55,797 nucleotides of DNA from Stigmatella aurantiaca (GTDB lineage Bacteria; Myxococcota; Myxococcia; Myxococcales; Myxococcaceae), in the NCBI RefSeq assembly GCF_900109545.1, contig NZ_FOAP01000037.1, forward strand, positions 1 through 55,797, given 5' to 3'. Made by a program: the position numbers and the translations under genes. This document shows, piece by piece, positions 49,456 through 55,797 of the stretch. The notes beneath the pieces were generated by a model. That model had not been told where the DNA came from and made no database searches. It saw nothing but the letters and a program-made list of their open reading frames with translations. Every line of letters begins with the position of its first letter. Position 1 is the stretch's first letter.

Positions 49456-50371
49456 ATGCATCCGAGGAGCCTTGTCACCCACGCCGTCCTTCTCCTCGGG
49501 ATGGCGCTGGTGGGGTGTGCCACAGGTCACACCTCGGGCAAACACGCCCCGGCTGATGCCTTCCTCGCCCTTCAGCACGCCTCGGGCCTGGAGGAGGACG
49601 ATTGGCATCCCCCAGACGAGGCGCTGGAGCCCGAAGACTCCCGGGCGCTCTGGAACGCGCTGACACGCTCCAAGCCCACGCTCGCCCGCTTCGCGCCTCG
49701 CCGCACCCTCCACACCTTCCTGCATCCGCTGCTGCCCGCGCGCGAGGCCGTCCCCTACGCGGAGTGCCTGCGGCGTCTGCGCCCCTTCCAGTCCCTCGAT
49801 TGGCTCTCTGGGCCCCAGGCTCCCGGTGCTCTCCCTGTCCGCCCAGGGCTCACTCACCCTCGCTCAGGCCGCCCTCCCTGCTGGCACTCGCGTGACTGCG
49901 CTCGGCTCGGGCGCGAGCTCGGTCTACGTGCTCATGGCTCCGGCCAAGCCACCCCGCACGCGAAGCACCGCCACCCCAACCCGGGAGCCAGGCCAGTGGC
50001 GGCGCCGCAAGTTCTCAGGCTCTACACAGGCCCGGCGCTACCAAGAGCAGATCTCCGGCCGCTCCGCCGATGAGGTGTATTACATCGGTGAGGTAGAGTT
50101 CGATGGCTTCCAGAACGGTGTCTTGCTGAAAGCCAAGGCTGAAAACTATCGCCAGTTCTTCGACAAGGACGGACAGCCCTATTACTGGTTTGAGGCTTCT
50201 GGGAGTTTCAAGCAGCTGATCGAACAAGCATACCGGCAATCGCAAACAGCCAAGGGGCTGGTGGTGCAATGGCACGTTGCTGAACAAGGTGTAGCCACCC
50301 TGCTACGCCAGCGGTTCAAGGGCGAGAGACTTTTCAACATCGAAGTGGTGTACACCCCACCCAAACATTGA
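49456..50371 (+). pseudogene. Broken lipoprotein toxin (Tox-REase-5 type, SitA-like)
   Basis: Two reading frames together make one lipoprotein toxin. The first (from 49456) has a lipoprotein signal, LLLGMALVGC, then VPYAECLRRLRPFQSLDW, and drifts into nonsense near 49812. The second (visible from about 49802) gives GPRLPVLSLSAQGSLTLAQA and TRVTALGSGASSVYVLM, then the toxin domain. The span is 916 bases, one more than a multiple of three, so one extra base in GGGCCCC (49808-49815) would restore a 304-residue frame. From memory, relatives are far longer, with a middle region absent here, so an internal deletion with an out-of-frame join is the likelier history. An Imm52-type gene follows. Confidence 0.72.
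49826..50371 (+). CDS. Toxin C-terminal frame with intact Tox-REase-5 domain
   Basis: A GTG at 49826 could in principle start a 181-residue protein holding the whole C-terminal toxin. The nuclease-like domain runs ARRYQEQISGRSADEVYYIG, EVEFDGFQNGVLLKAKAENY, RQFFDKDGQPYYWFEASGSF, then LIEQAYRQSQTAKGLVVQWH and FNIEVVYTPPKH. The ordered E...FDGF...LLKAKxxxY and QAxRQ residues match what I remember of Tox-REase-5, a restriction-endonuclease-fold toxin. No good ribosome binding site precedes the GTG, so free expression is doubtful. The segment is probably the C-terminal part of the broken gene above. Confidence 0.6.
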   Translation: MLSLSAQGSLTLAQAALPAGTRVTALGSGASSVYVLMAPAKPPRTRSTATPTREPGQWRRRKFSGSTQARRYQEQISGRSADEVYYIGEVEFDGFQNGVLLKAKAENYRQFFDKDGQPYYWFEASGSFKQLIEQAYRQSQTAKGLVVQWHVAEQGVATLLRQRFKGERLFNIEVVYTPPKH

Positions 50372-50383
50372 GAGTAAAGCCAC

Positions 50384-51130
50384 ATGTTGGAGAAGTATCA
50401 CGTAGGCGCCTATTGGAAGAAACGGCCGGAAACGGCCTCTGAATGCGCGCGCCGCTTGGAACTTTTCTTTCACATGCTGACAAGGTGCGACGTCTCTCTT
50501 CATCAATGGTACACGGAAGGGCGTGTCACCCGCGATTCACCTGGCACATCCCTCCCGTGGAACGACCGTGAGTTTTTGGAGAAGAGGTTGCTCCAAGGCA
50601 GAAATCGAACGGACCTCGGCAAAAAGGTCATACCTGAACTCGGATTCCGGCTGCATACATGGAATCAACGTCCGGATGGACGTTCCACCCGCCTCAACTT
50701 GGTCTGCGGTTGCTACTCGGAGCAAGTCAGCAACGTGTGCCTACTCTACCCTCCCATCGAGGGAGAGACTGTGGAACGGATGTTGGCCTTTCCCACGTTG
50801 CACCATGTGCTGGAGAGCATGATCACAGCCTGGGAGCCTCAATGGGGATTGGTGACAACACAAGACACGCGCGACGCCCTCAATCCTGACCCAAGCGAGG
50901 TGGACATAGGATGGATAACCTATCTTGCACGCGAACAGGGCACCGTTCCTCCATTGCCTGCTCCCGTCAGCATCCAGCCCGTAGGTTCCCTTGGAATGCT
51001 CATCATCCTCACCCCTGAGCGCTTCTCGGCCTCCAATCCCGAGCACATCGCACTAGGCCGCCGCGTTCGCGAATTGCTAGCGCGTGCAGGATTGCTTGAC
51101 CGGAGAGACCAGGAAATCTTGCCGCCTTGA
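50384..51130 (+). CDS. Imm52-type immunity protein
   Basis: The 248-residue protein starts MLEKYHVGAYWKKRPETASE, which fits the GAYWxxRxE.xxxCA opening of Imm52 immunity proteins, then LELFFHMLTRCDVSLHQWYT. WITYLAREQGTVPPLPAPVS is a later block I also associate with the family, and ILTPERFSASNPEHIALGRR a C-terminal one. No signal peptide: it would protect the cytoplasm from a nuclease. Its ATG is 13 bases after the toxin frame. Codon use is richer in A/T than in the ccm genes, suggesting transfer. It is complete while its toxin is damaged. Confidence 0.78.
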   Translation: MLEKYHVGAYWKKRPETASECARRLELFFHMLTRCDVSLHQWYTEGRVTRDSPGTSLPWNDREFLEKRLLQGRNRTDLGKKVIPELGFRLHTWNQRPDGRSTRLNLVCGCYSEQVSNVCLLYPPIEGETVERMLAFPTLHHVLESMITAWEPQWGLVTTQDTRDALNPDPSEVDIGWITYLAREQGTVPPLPAPVSIQPVGSLGMLIILTPERFSASNPEHIALGRRVRELLARAGLLDRRDQEILPP

Positions 51131-51138
51131 GTGGCTCC

Positions 51139-52500
51139 CTACCGCTGCTCCGAGGTGTTAGGCCTTGGAGGCGTAAACACAGGCAAATAACAGGAACCTT
51201 TCCATTCGTAATAACCTTCTTCGCAAGGCGGGGAAGCTTGAAGAACTTCTAACCAGCAACTTCCCTGGATGTTGGTTTGGAAGCGGCCACACGGTGGACG
51301 GCGTTGGCCGGGCAAGGGCTTTTTGGGCGTCTCAAGCGCCAGTCCGTCCGGCCCGTTTTCTCGCAACACGCTGGACATCGGGGGCTCCTCCACCGCTGCG
51401 TCGGCCACACCGGTGGTTCCACCATCTTCCCCTTGGGAGGGAGGCGCGACCAACTCCGCTAGGTTCAAGTTCCCGGCGAGTAGGATGATGAGCCAGGCCG
51501 CCAAGGACATCAGCACCATGGGCGCAAGATACCCGCCGCGACGTTCGGCGACGGGCCGCTTGACGCCCTCGGAGCCTACACGTGACTCGCTCGGACTCAG
51601 CGGCGCATCGGCTTCTGGCCCGGCGGCCGAGGCTGCGGCCTCCAAGGTTGCGGCCAGCTCACCAGCGATACCTCGGTCATGGGAGTTCTCGGAAAGCATG
51701 CGGAGGATGAGCGATTCCAACACGGGCGCCAGCGGCTTGAGCTGACCTGGAGGCTTCATCACCTCCAGGGTGTCCCGCGCATCATCACCCACCAGCGATG
51801 GGTCCGTCGCCGGGGGTGGGTAAATTCCCGTGCACAGGCGGTAGGCCGTCACCCCCAACGCGTACACGTCATCAGCGGGTGTGGCGCGGTAATGGGTGTG
51901 AGCCTCGCGGCGGTGCTCCCATTGGAAGCGCAGGGCCTGGGGGCTGCGGTAGGGCTTCGTTCCCGGAGCCAGCAGCCCCTCCGTGAGCGGCGGCGCCCCG
52001 GCCCAGGTGCCACACCCGAAGTCCATGAGGAAGGCCTTCCCCTCGGGGCTCACCAGAATGTTGTCGCCTTTCACGTCCCGGTGGAGTCCCTGGCGGGCGT
52101 GGGTGGCCTCCAGCGCTCGTGCCACCTGTGCCAGCAGCCGCAGGACTTGGCGGGACGTGAAGGGATGCTCCTTGCCCCAGTCATACAGCCGGAGGCCCTC
52201 CACCCACTGCATCACCACATAGGGGTGCGTGTCGCCGTGAAGGCCTCCTTTCCAGGTTCCCTGTCCCAAGAGGCGCGGAACGTGGGGATGCCGGATCCGG
52301 GTGAGCAGCTCCGCCTCGCGCTCGAACCGCAGGTCATTCGGGTAGCGCGCCAGCTTGAGGGCCACGAGTTGGGGAAGGATCCGCCGCGCCCGGCGCACCC
52401 GGTAGACCGCGCCATACGTGCCGTACCCCGCGCGGCCTTCCACCTGCCAGGGGCCCAACCGGGTCCCGTCCGGGAGCGCCTCGGGGCACAGCTCGTCCAC
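51139..52500 (-). CDS. Transmembrane Ser/Thr protein kinase with a Cys-containing outer domain
   Basis: GTG at 52498-52500 is the start, with GGAGG eight bases before it; 453 residues. The kinase domain is complete: glycine loop GRAGYGTYGAVY (22-33), Lys49 in LVALKLAR, catalytic loop LHRDVKGDNILV (Asp142), DFG at 160-162, and DDVYALGVTAYRLCTG. A membrane helix follows near 325-345 (YLAPMVLMSLAAWLIILLAG). The outer part of about 100 residues ends in CGRFQTNIQGSCWLEVLQAS and PPCEEGYYEWKGSCYLPV, four cysteines likely paired. This is the layout of many myxobacterial kinases. It converges on the immunity gene eight bases away. Substrates unknown. Confidence 0.9.
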   Translation of the reverse strand: MDELCPEALPDGTRLGPWQVEGRAGYGTYGAVYRVRRARRILPQLVALKLARYPNDLRFEREAELLTRIRHPHVPRLLGQGTWKGGLHGDTHPYVVMQWVEGLRLYDWGKEHPFTSRQVLRLLAQVARALEATHARQGLHRDVKGDNILVSPEGKAFLMDFGCGTWAGAPPLTEGLLAPGTKPYRSPQALRFQWEHRREAHTHYRATPADDVYALGVTAYRLCTGIYPPPATDPSLVGDDARDTLEVMKPPGQLKPLAPVLESLILRMLSENSHDRGIAGELAATLEAAASAAGPEADAPLSPSESRVGSEGVKRPVAERRGGYLAPMVLMSLAAWLIILLAGNLNLAELVAPPSQGEDGGTTGVADAAVEEPPMSSVLRENGPDGLALETPKKPLPGQRRPPCGRFQTNIQGSCWLEVLQASPPCEEGYYEWKGSCYLPVFTPPRPNTSEQR

Positions 52501-52700
52501 GGTAGACCTCCAGGAAAGGCGGCCAAGTGGGCCTTCCTACATCCTACCCAAAGGGTTGCCTCGCGTCTGCACCTCTCTTCAGGTTTGACGGCTCCTCAGC
52601 CTGCGGGCGAAGCTCATCCATCGCGATGCCACAGGCCTCCCGCCGCCCTACAATGCCGTCCCGGACTGAGGGCCCTCTCATGCATGAAGGGACAAGTGAT

Positions 52701-53291
52701 ATGAGACTTGAATGGTTTCCTGCGTCGGAGTCGTGCCATGAGTTTTTCCGTGATGCGCTACTGAATGGAGGCGATTTCTCAGAGGCATTCGCCAAGGTTT
52801 GGGGGAAATCAAAAGCCACTTTGTCCATGTTGCTCCCTGCTGACGGGAAGGGTCAGAATTTCTCTTGCTCCACGGGAGGGGTATGGAGCAGAGCCATTGA
52901 TAAGGATCCTCTTCAATATCTTTTAGATGAATTGGTGAATGCCAGGACTGCCACTGGAAACCGGATATGTCTGATTGAGGATTTTCTCGCTTCGCCAGGC
53001 GACCCACTCTTGGCCAGATATCCTTTTGCTCGCATTCGGAGAGGCCAGGTGTTTCACGCGTTTGCTCTGTCCGAGGTGGGGACAAGTGATGCCAGTCGCG
53101 CTGTTCAGAGCGTGCCGGGTTTACCACCTGGATTTGGCTGGGTCTTGGATCTAGGGGAAAAGCCAATTGAGCACTTGCAGCACGCAAGTGCTGAGGGGCT
53201 GGCAAGCCTGATGGCTCAATGTGTGCTGGCGTTTGTGCCTGCTTTTGATGACGAGACATACTTGATGGCATCAAGTTTTGAGAGACCATGA
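52701..53291 (+). CDS. Orphan hypothetical protein in a lower-GC stretch
   Basis: I do not recognise this 196-residue protein. The ATG at 52701 (MRLEWFPASESCHEFFRDAL) follows GAAGGGA at a workable distance; an ATG at 52680 would add seven residues. It is soluble, with no signal. Segments include FSEAFAKVWGKSKATLSMLL, SCSTGGVWSRAIDKDPLQYL, and LGEKPIEHLQHASAEGLASL. Third codon positions are visibly richer in A and T than in neighbouring genes, pointing to recent transfer. Size, solubility and context next to a toxin-immunity pair would suit an orphan immunity-type protein, but nothing in the sequence proves it. Confidence 0.55.
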   Translation: MRLEWFPASESCHEFFRDALLNGGDFSEAFAKVWGKSKATLSMLLPADGKGQNFSCSTGGVWSRAIDKDPLQYLLDELVNARTATGNRICLIEDFLASPGDPLLARYPFARIRRGQVFHAFALSEVGTSDASRAVQSVPGLPPGFGWVLDLGEKPIEHLQHASAEGLASLMAQCVLAFVPAFDDETYLMASSFERP

Positions 53292-53378
53292 TGACGCAGT
53301 GGGAATCTCATGCTGCCTAATACTACCTGAACAGCCTCCCACCGGAACAGGTTCATAGGCGTCATTGGAGAAGCATCG

Positions 53379-53990
53379 ATGCAGTTCGACACTTGGCTTA
53401 TTTTTTCTGTCGCCTCCATAGGATTGTCGCTGTCGCCGGGCCCCAACAGCCTTCTCGTCCTCACGCACGGCGCACTGCACGGAAGCCGCAAGACTTTGTT
53501 CACCATCTTGGGTGGAACCTTGGGTTTTATTGCCATCATTGCCCTCTGCATGTTCGGGATTGGGGCACTGATCAAGTCCTCGATTCTCTGGCTCACGGTG
53601 CTGAGATGGGTGGGTGGCGCCTACCTCGTCTGGCTCGGCATCCAGGTCTGGCGCTCTCCCCCGATTGACGTCGCGGCCAGTACCGGGCCCACCGAGGCCA
53701 ACAACGGGTCGCTCTTTCGGCAAGGCTTTCTCGCGGCAGCGACAAACCCCAAGGGCCTGCTTTTCTTCAGTGCTTTTCTCACACAGTTCATCGACCCGCA
53801 CCGCAGCCTGGTGACCCAGTTCGCGGTAGTGGCTGCAACGTTCGCGGTGACAGAATCCCTCGTCGAGTACACACTCGCGAGCGCGGCGAACCGGGTCCGT
53901 CCTTGGCTCGGGCGCGTCGGGCGGCGCTTCAATCGAGCCTGCGGCGGCGTCTTCGTTGCCATCGGTGCTGTACTCCCGCTTCAGGCTTGA
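53379..53990 (+). CDS. LysE/RhtB-family amino acid exporter
   Basis: The 203-residue protein is all membrane helices, in the six-helix layout of the family. The N-terminal VASIGLSLSPGPNSLLVLTH contains the LysE signature (SPGPN), followed by GSRKTLFTILGGTLGFIAII and LTVLRWVGGAYLVWLGIQVW. GFLAAATNPKGLLFFSAFLT is the second conserved block (NPK). Members export amino acids or similar small molecules; the substrate is unknown. GGAGAAG lies before the ATG. It stands alone between the orphan gene and the DUF1349-like gene. Confidence 0.88.
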   Translation: MQFDTWLIFSVASIGLSLSPGPNSLLVLTHGALHGSRKTLFTILGGTLGFIAIIALCMFGIGALIKSSILWLTVLRWVGGAYLVWLGIQVWRSPPIDVAASTGPTEANNGSLFRQGFLAAATNPKGLLFFSAFLTQFIDPHRSLVTQFAVVAATFAVTESLVEYTLASAANRVRPWLGRVGRRFNRACGGVFVAIGAVLPLQA

Positions 53991-54079
53991 CCCGAGCACA
54001 TCGCCCGGGCCGCCGCGTCCGTGTATAGGAGGGACCCACACCGCGAGTGAGATGGCGGTATCTGACCTGGAGGCAGGGA

Positions 54080-54775
54080 ATGGGCTCAAAGAGACTCGAA
54101 CGAAGGATGATTCTCGGCGCAGGCGTGGGTGCGTTGCTGGTGCCGGCGCTCGCAAAGAAGGCCGTGGCCGCGCCGCCGGCCCTCAAGGGAGCGGGAACGA
54201 CAATGGACGATGGCATCTGGCTGAACGAGCCGAAGGTCTGGAAGCGAACCGATGGCGTCCTGGAGGTGACGACGGACAAGTCGACCGACTTCTGGCGGGA
54301 GACCCACTATGGCTTCACGCGCGACTCCGGCCATTTCCTGGGTGTCCGCACGGGCGCCAGCTTCACGGCGCAGCTTCGCGTCGAGGCAGCCTATGAGCAG
54401 TTGTATGACCAGGCCGGCATCATGGTGCGCGTCGACAACCGGCGCTGGGTCAAGGCAGGCATCGAGATGTCCGATGGCCGGGCGATGCTCAGCAGCGTGC
54501 TGACCAATGGCAAGTCGGATTGGGCGACGGGGCCCTATGAACACGACTCCCGCTCGTTCTGGATGCGCGCAACGGTGGCCAAGGGGGTGCTGCGGTTGCA
54601 GGTGTCGGCCGATGGCAAGACGTGGCCGTTGGTCCGGCTCGCACCGTTCCCGGTGGCCACGGCCTATCAGGTGGGCCCGATGTGCTGCACGCCAGAGCGG
54701 GCCGGGCTGAACGTCCGGTTCTCGGAGTTCCGCCTCACGCCTCCGCTCGGCAAGGATCTGCACGACCTGACGTAA
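54080..54775 (+). CDS. Exported DUF1349-like (concanavalin-type fold) protein
   Basis: GGAGG six bases before the ATG at 54080 fixes the start; 231 residues. An N-terminal signal follows a basic stretch (KRLERRMILGAGVGALLVPA, ending near KKAVAAPP); the Arg pair could be Tat-like but the motif is weak. The mature part contains WLNEPKVWKRTDGVLEVTTD, EQLYDQAGIMVRVDNRRWVK, AGIEMSDGRAMLSSVLTNGK and YQVGPMCCTPERAGLNVRFS, the usual DUF1349 order (beta-sandwich, likely carbohydrate- or ligand-binding). It ends LGKDLHDLT. No neighbour clarifies its role. Confidence 0.78.
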   Translation: MGSKRLERRMILGAGVGALLVPALAKKAVAAPPALKGAGTTMDDGIWLNEPKVWKRTDGVLEVTTDKSTDFWRETHYGFTRDSGHFLGVRTGASFTAQLRVEAAYEQLYDQAGIMVRVDNRRWVKAGIEMSDGRAMLSSVLTNGKSDWATGPYEHDSRSFWMRATVAKGVLRLQVSADGKTWPLVRLAPFPVATAYQVGPMCCTPERAGLNVRFSEFRLTPPLGKDLHDLT

Positions 54776-55151
54776 CGCCTCCGTCAGCCTCTGTTTGCAG
54801 AGAGTTGACCTGGGCCTATGCCGCTCCGCGAAACCCGGCAACGGCCATCCGGTTCGATGACGGAGGCTCCATCGTGGGCGCCTACCTCATCCTCTTCAAC
54901 ACCACCTCCGGTCGCGATAGGGACGGACGGCCCGCATCGGGCCGTCCCCCGCACAGCTACCAGCGAGCGCGCCAATTCGCGCCGATGCCTCCTCCTGCCT
55001 CGGTCACCCCCGCTTGAGGGAAATGGAGGCGAATACCCGGATGAACTGCCTGCCAACCTCGATTGTTCAAGGACATGCAGACACCCGAGCCGGCGAGCAT
55101 CCGCATGGCAGCAGCAATCGCTCGCTCTTGGGCGGAATACTCAGGAGGAAT
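54776..55151. other. 376-base stretch without a gene
   Basis: No reading frame here looks coding on either strand. It contains one strong hairpin (54925-54947) and composition near that of the flanks. It separates the DUF1349-like gene from the convergent Cys-rich gene, so it probably holds 3' ends of both. Confidence 0.5.
54925..54947. repeat. Perfect 10-bp hairpin
   Basis: GGACGGCCCG (54925-54934) and CGGGCCGTCC (54938-54947) pair fully around a three-base loop. No U-tract follows on either strand. It may act as a bidirectional terminator or RNA stem at the end of two converging genes. Confidence 0.6.
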
Positions 55152-55592
55152 CTAGGGCATCGGGCACGCGCTCGCGCGGCGCGTTTCGAAGGACAGCATT
55201 ACGCCGACCTTGCACGCCTGACATCCTTCCCTCGCCGGGCAATAGCCGATCATGGGCTCACAGCCATCGATTGCCATCTTCCTATCGTACTCAAACTCTG
55301 CGAGGCAGTCCTTCCGTTCCTGCGACGGCTCGGCGGGAGGAGTCACGGGCTGGGTCGGAGAGGTGGGAGTAGGCGGCCGGGGCTCAGCCTGCTCAAGAGC
55401 CGCCCGGCTCTGACGCCTGAACTCCAGGGATTCGTCGGTGTGGCCGCCAGCATATGCCGGGCGGGTGAGGCCCACGGCGCCCAGAAGAAGCGTGGTCGCG
55501 ATGAGTGCCATGCTGTAGCGGCGCCCATTGAATGACCTCGTGCTGTGGAGAGTAGGTGGTGTATCGATGCAGGTGACGGACATCCAAGCCAT
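55152..55592 (-). CDS. Small secreted Cys-rich protein
   Basis: AAGGAG lies six bases before the ATG at 55590-55592, so this start is preferred (146 residues), although it gives an N-region of 27 residues before the signal core MALIATTLLLGAVGLTRPAYA. Cleavage is likely after AYA. The mature part has a Pro-rich linker (EPRPPTPTSPTQPVTPPAEP) and a C-terminal domain with six cysteines (KDCLAEFEYDRKMAIDGCEP, then YCPAREGCQACKVGVML, and SACPMP). Disulfides are likely. I know no family for it. Codon use is normal for the window. Confidence 0.5.
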   Translation of the reverse strand: MAWMSVTCIDTPPTLHSTRSFNGRRYSMALIATTLLLGAVGLTRPAYAGGHTDESLEFRRQSRAALEQAEPRPPTPTSPTQPVTPPAEPSQERKDCLAEFEYDRKMAIDGCEPMIGYCPAREGCQACKVGVMLSFETRRASACPMP

Positions 55593-55797
55593 TACTGTCT
55601 CCTTATTTGTGAATAGCTTCTGGATGGTGTTTCACCGTCCGTTTTGTGACAGGCCCAAGGAGGACGACGCACAAGAAGGAGAGGGGCGCTGTTAAAGGGG
55701 ACGAGCTAACACTACTGCGTTACGGGTAAGAATGAGGAGGGAGCGAGCAGCCGAAGGCTGAGCGAGTTGGCCGTTATTGCGTTGTCCGTCCGGCGTC
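55593..55797. other. Window end, no gene recognised
   Basis: I see no reading frame worth calling in these 205 bases. A short stem, CAGCC-GAA-GGCTG (55748-55760), lies between two copies of GAGCGAG, a pattern that occurs in intergenic or repeat-like DNA. A gene may begin beyond the end. Confidence 0.4.

Noticed and set aside
55748-55760. CAGCC-GAA-GGCTG stem between GAGCGAG repeats as a terminator or mobile-element end
   Set aside because: Only five base pairs, no U-tract and no transposase nearby.
1-55797. CRISPR arrays, tRNA or rRNA genes, integrases and insertion sequences
   Set aside because: I looked for evenly spaced repeats, cloverleaf-type sequences and transposase or integrase motifs and found none I could support; a tRNAscan or ISfinder run was not possible.

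Overview
The window is high-GC, densely coded DNA with strong G/C bias at third codon positions, many GTG starts and ATGA/GTGA gene overlaps. Its gene content points to a fruiting-body-forming myxobacterium of the Cystobacterineae (Myxococcus/Stigmatella/Cystobacter/Archangium type): eukaryote-like Ser/Thr kinases, many lipoproteins, a spore-coat-type polysaccharide locus, DUF4129/DUF4350 proteins and a lipoprotein polymorphic toxin with its immunity gene. The genus cannot be fixed from sequence alone.

Layout. 1-3.5 kb: the str operon on the minus strand (rpsL, rpsG, fusA, tuf; tuf runs off the edge), with a near-perfect sigma70-type promoter. 3.6-11.5 kb: housekeeping genes (rimI, a SurA-N-like protein, dnaJ, a HEAT-repeat protein, a hybrid sensor kinase, plsB). 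11.5-14.6 kb: a minus-strand operon of a predicted outer-membrane barrel, a 13-heme c-type cytochrome and an Ig-like lipoprotein, possibly a porin-cytochrome conduit. 14.6-18.6 kb: CPBP protease, a small OB-like protein, a membrane-anchored subtilase and an alpha/beta hydrolase. 18.9-20.9 kb: two paralogous small proteins, resembling type III secretion chaperones, that flank a lipase-like protein with a long amphipathic N-terminus. This is the best candidate for an undescribed system.

20.9-35.3 kb: rlmI, a HAD phosphatase, corA, hydrolases, cupin, M19 dipeptidase, an atypical kinase, several lipoproteins (two with rare CX3CH haem motifs), and a membrane/DUF4129/DUF4350 trio. 35.3-40.9 kb: a five-gene minus-strand polysaccharide operon (deacetylase, Wzx flippase, acyltransferase, two glycosyltransferases). 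It matches the order I remember for the M. xanthus spore-coat (MASC) locus and has a good sigma54-like promoter just upstream. 41.3-49.4 kb: a complete cytochrome c maturation (Ccm, System I) operon, ccmABCDEFG-(zinc-ribbon membrane protein)-ccmH-ccmI. Several predicted clients (the 13-heme protein and the two CX3CH lipoproteins) lie in the same window.

49.4-55.8 kb: an accessory-looking segment with more variable codon use. It holds a broken lipoprotein toxin (Tox-REase-5 domain) with an intact Imm52-type immunity gene, a transmembrane Ser/Thr kinase, an orphan lower-GC gene, a LysE-type exporter, a DUF1349-like protein and a small Cys-rich secreted protein.
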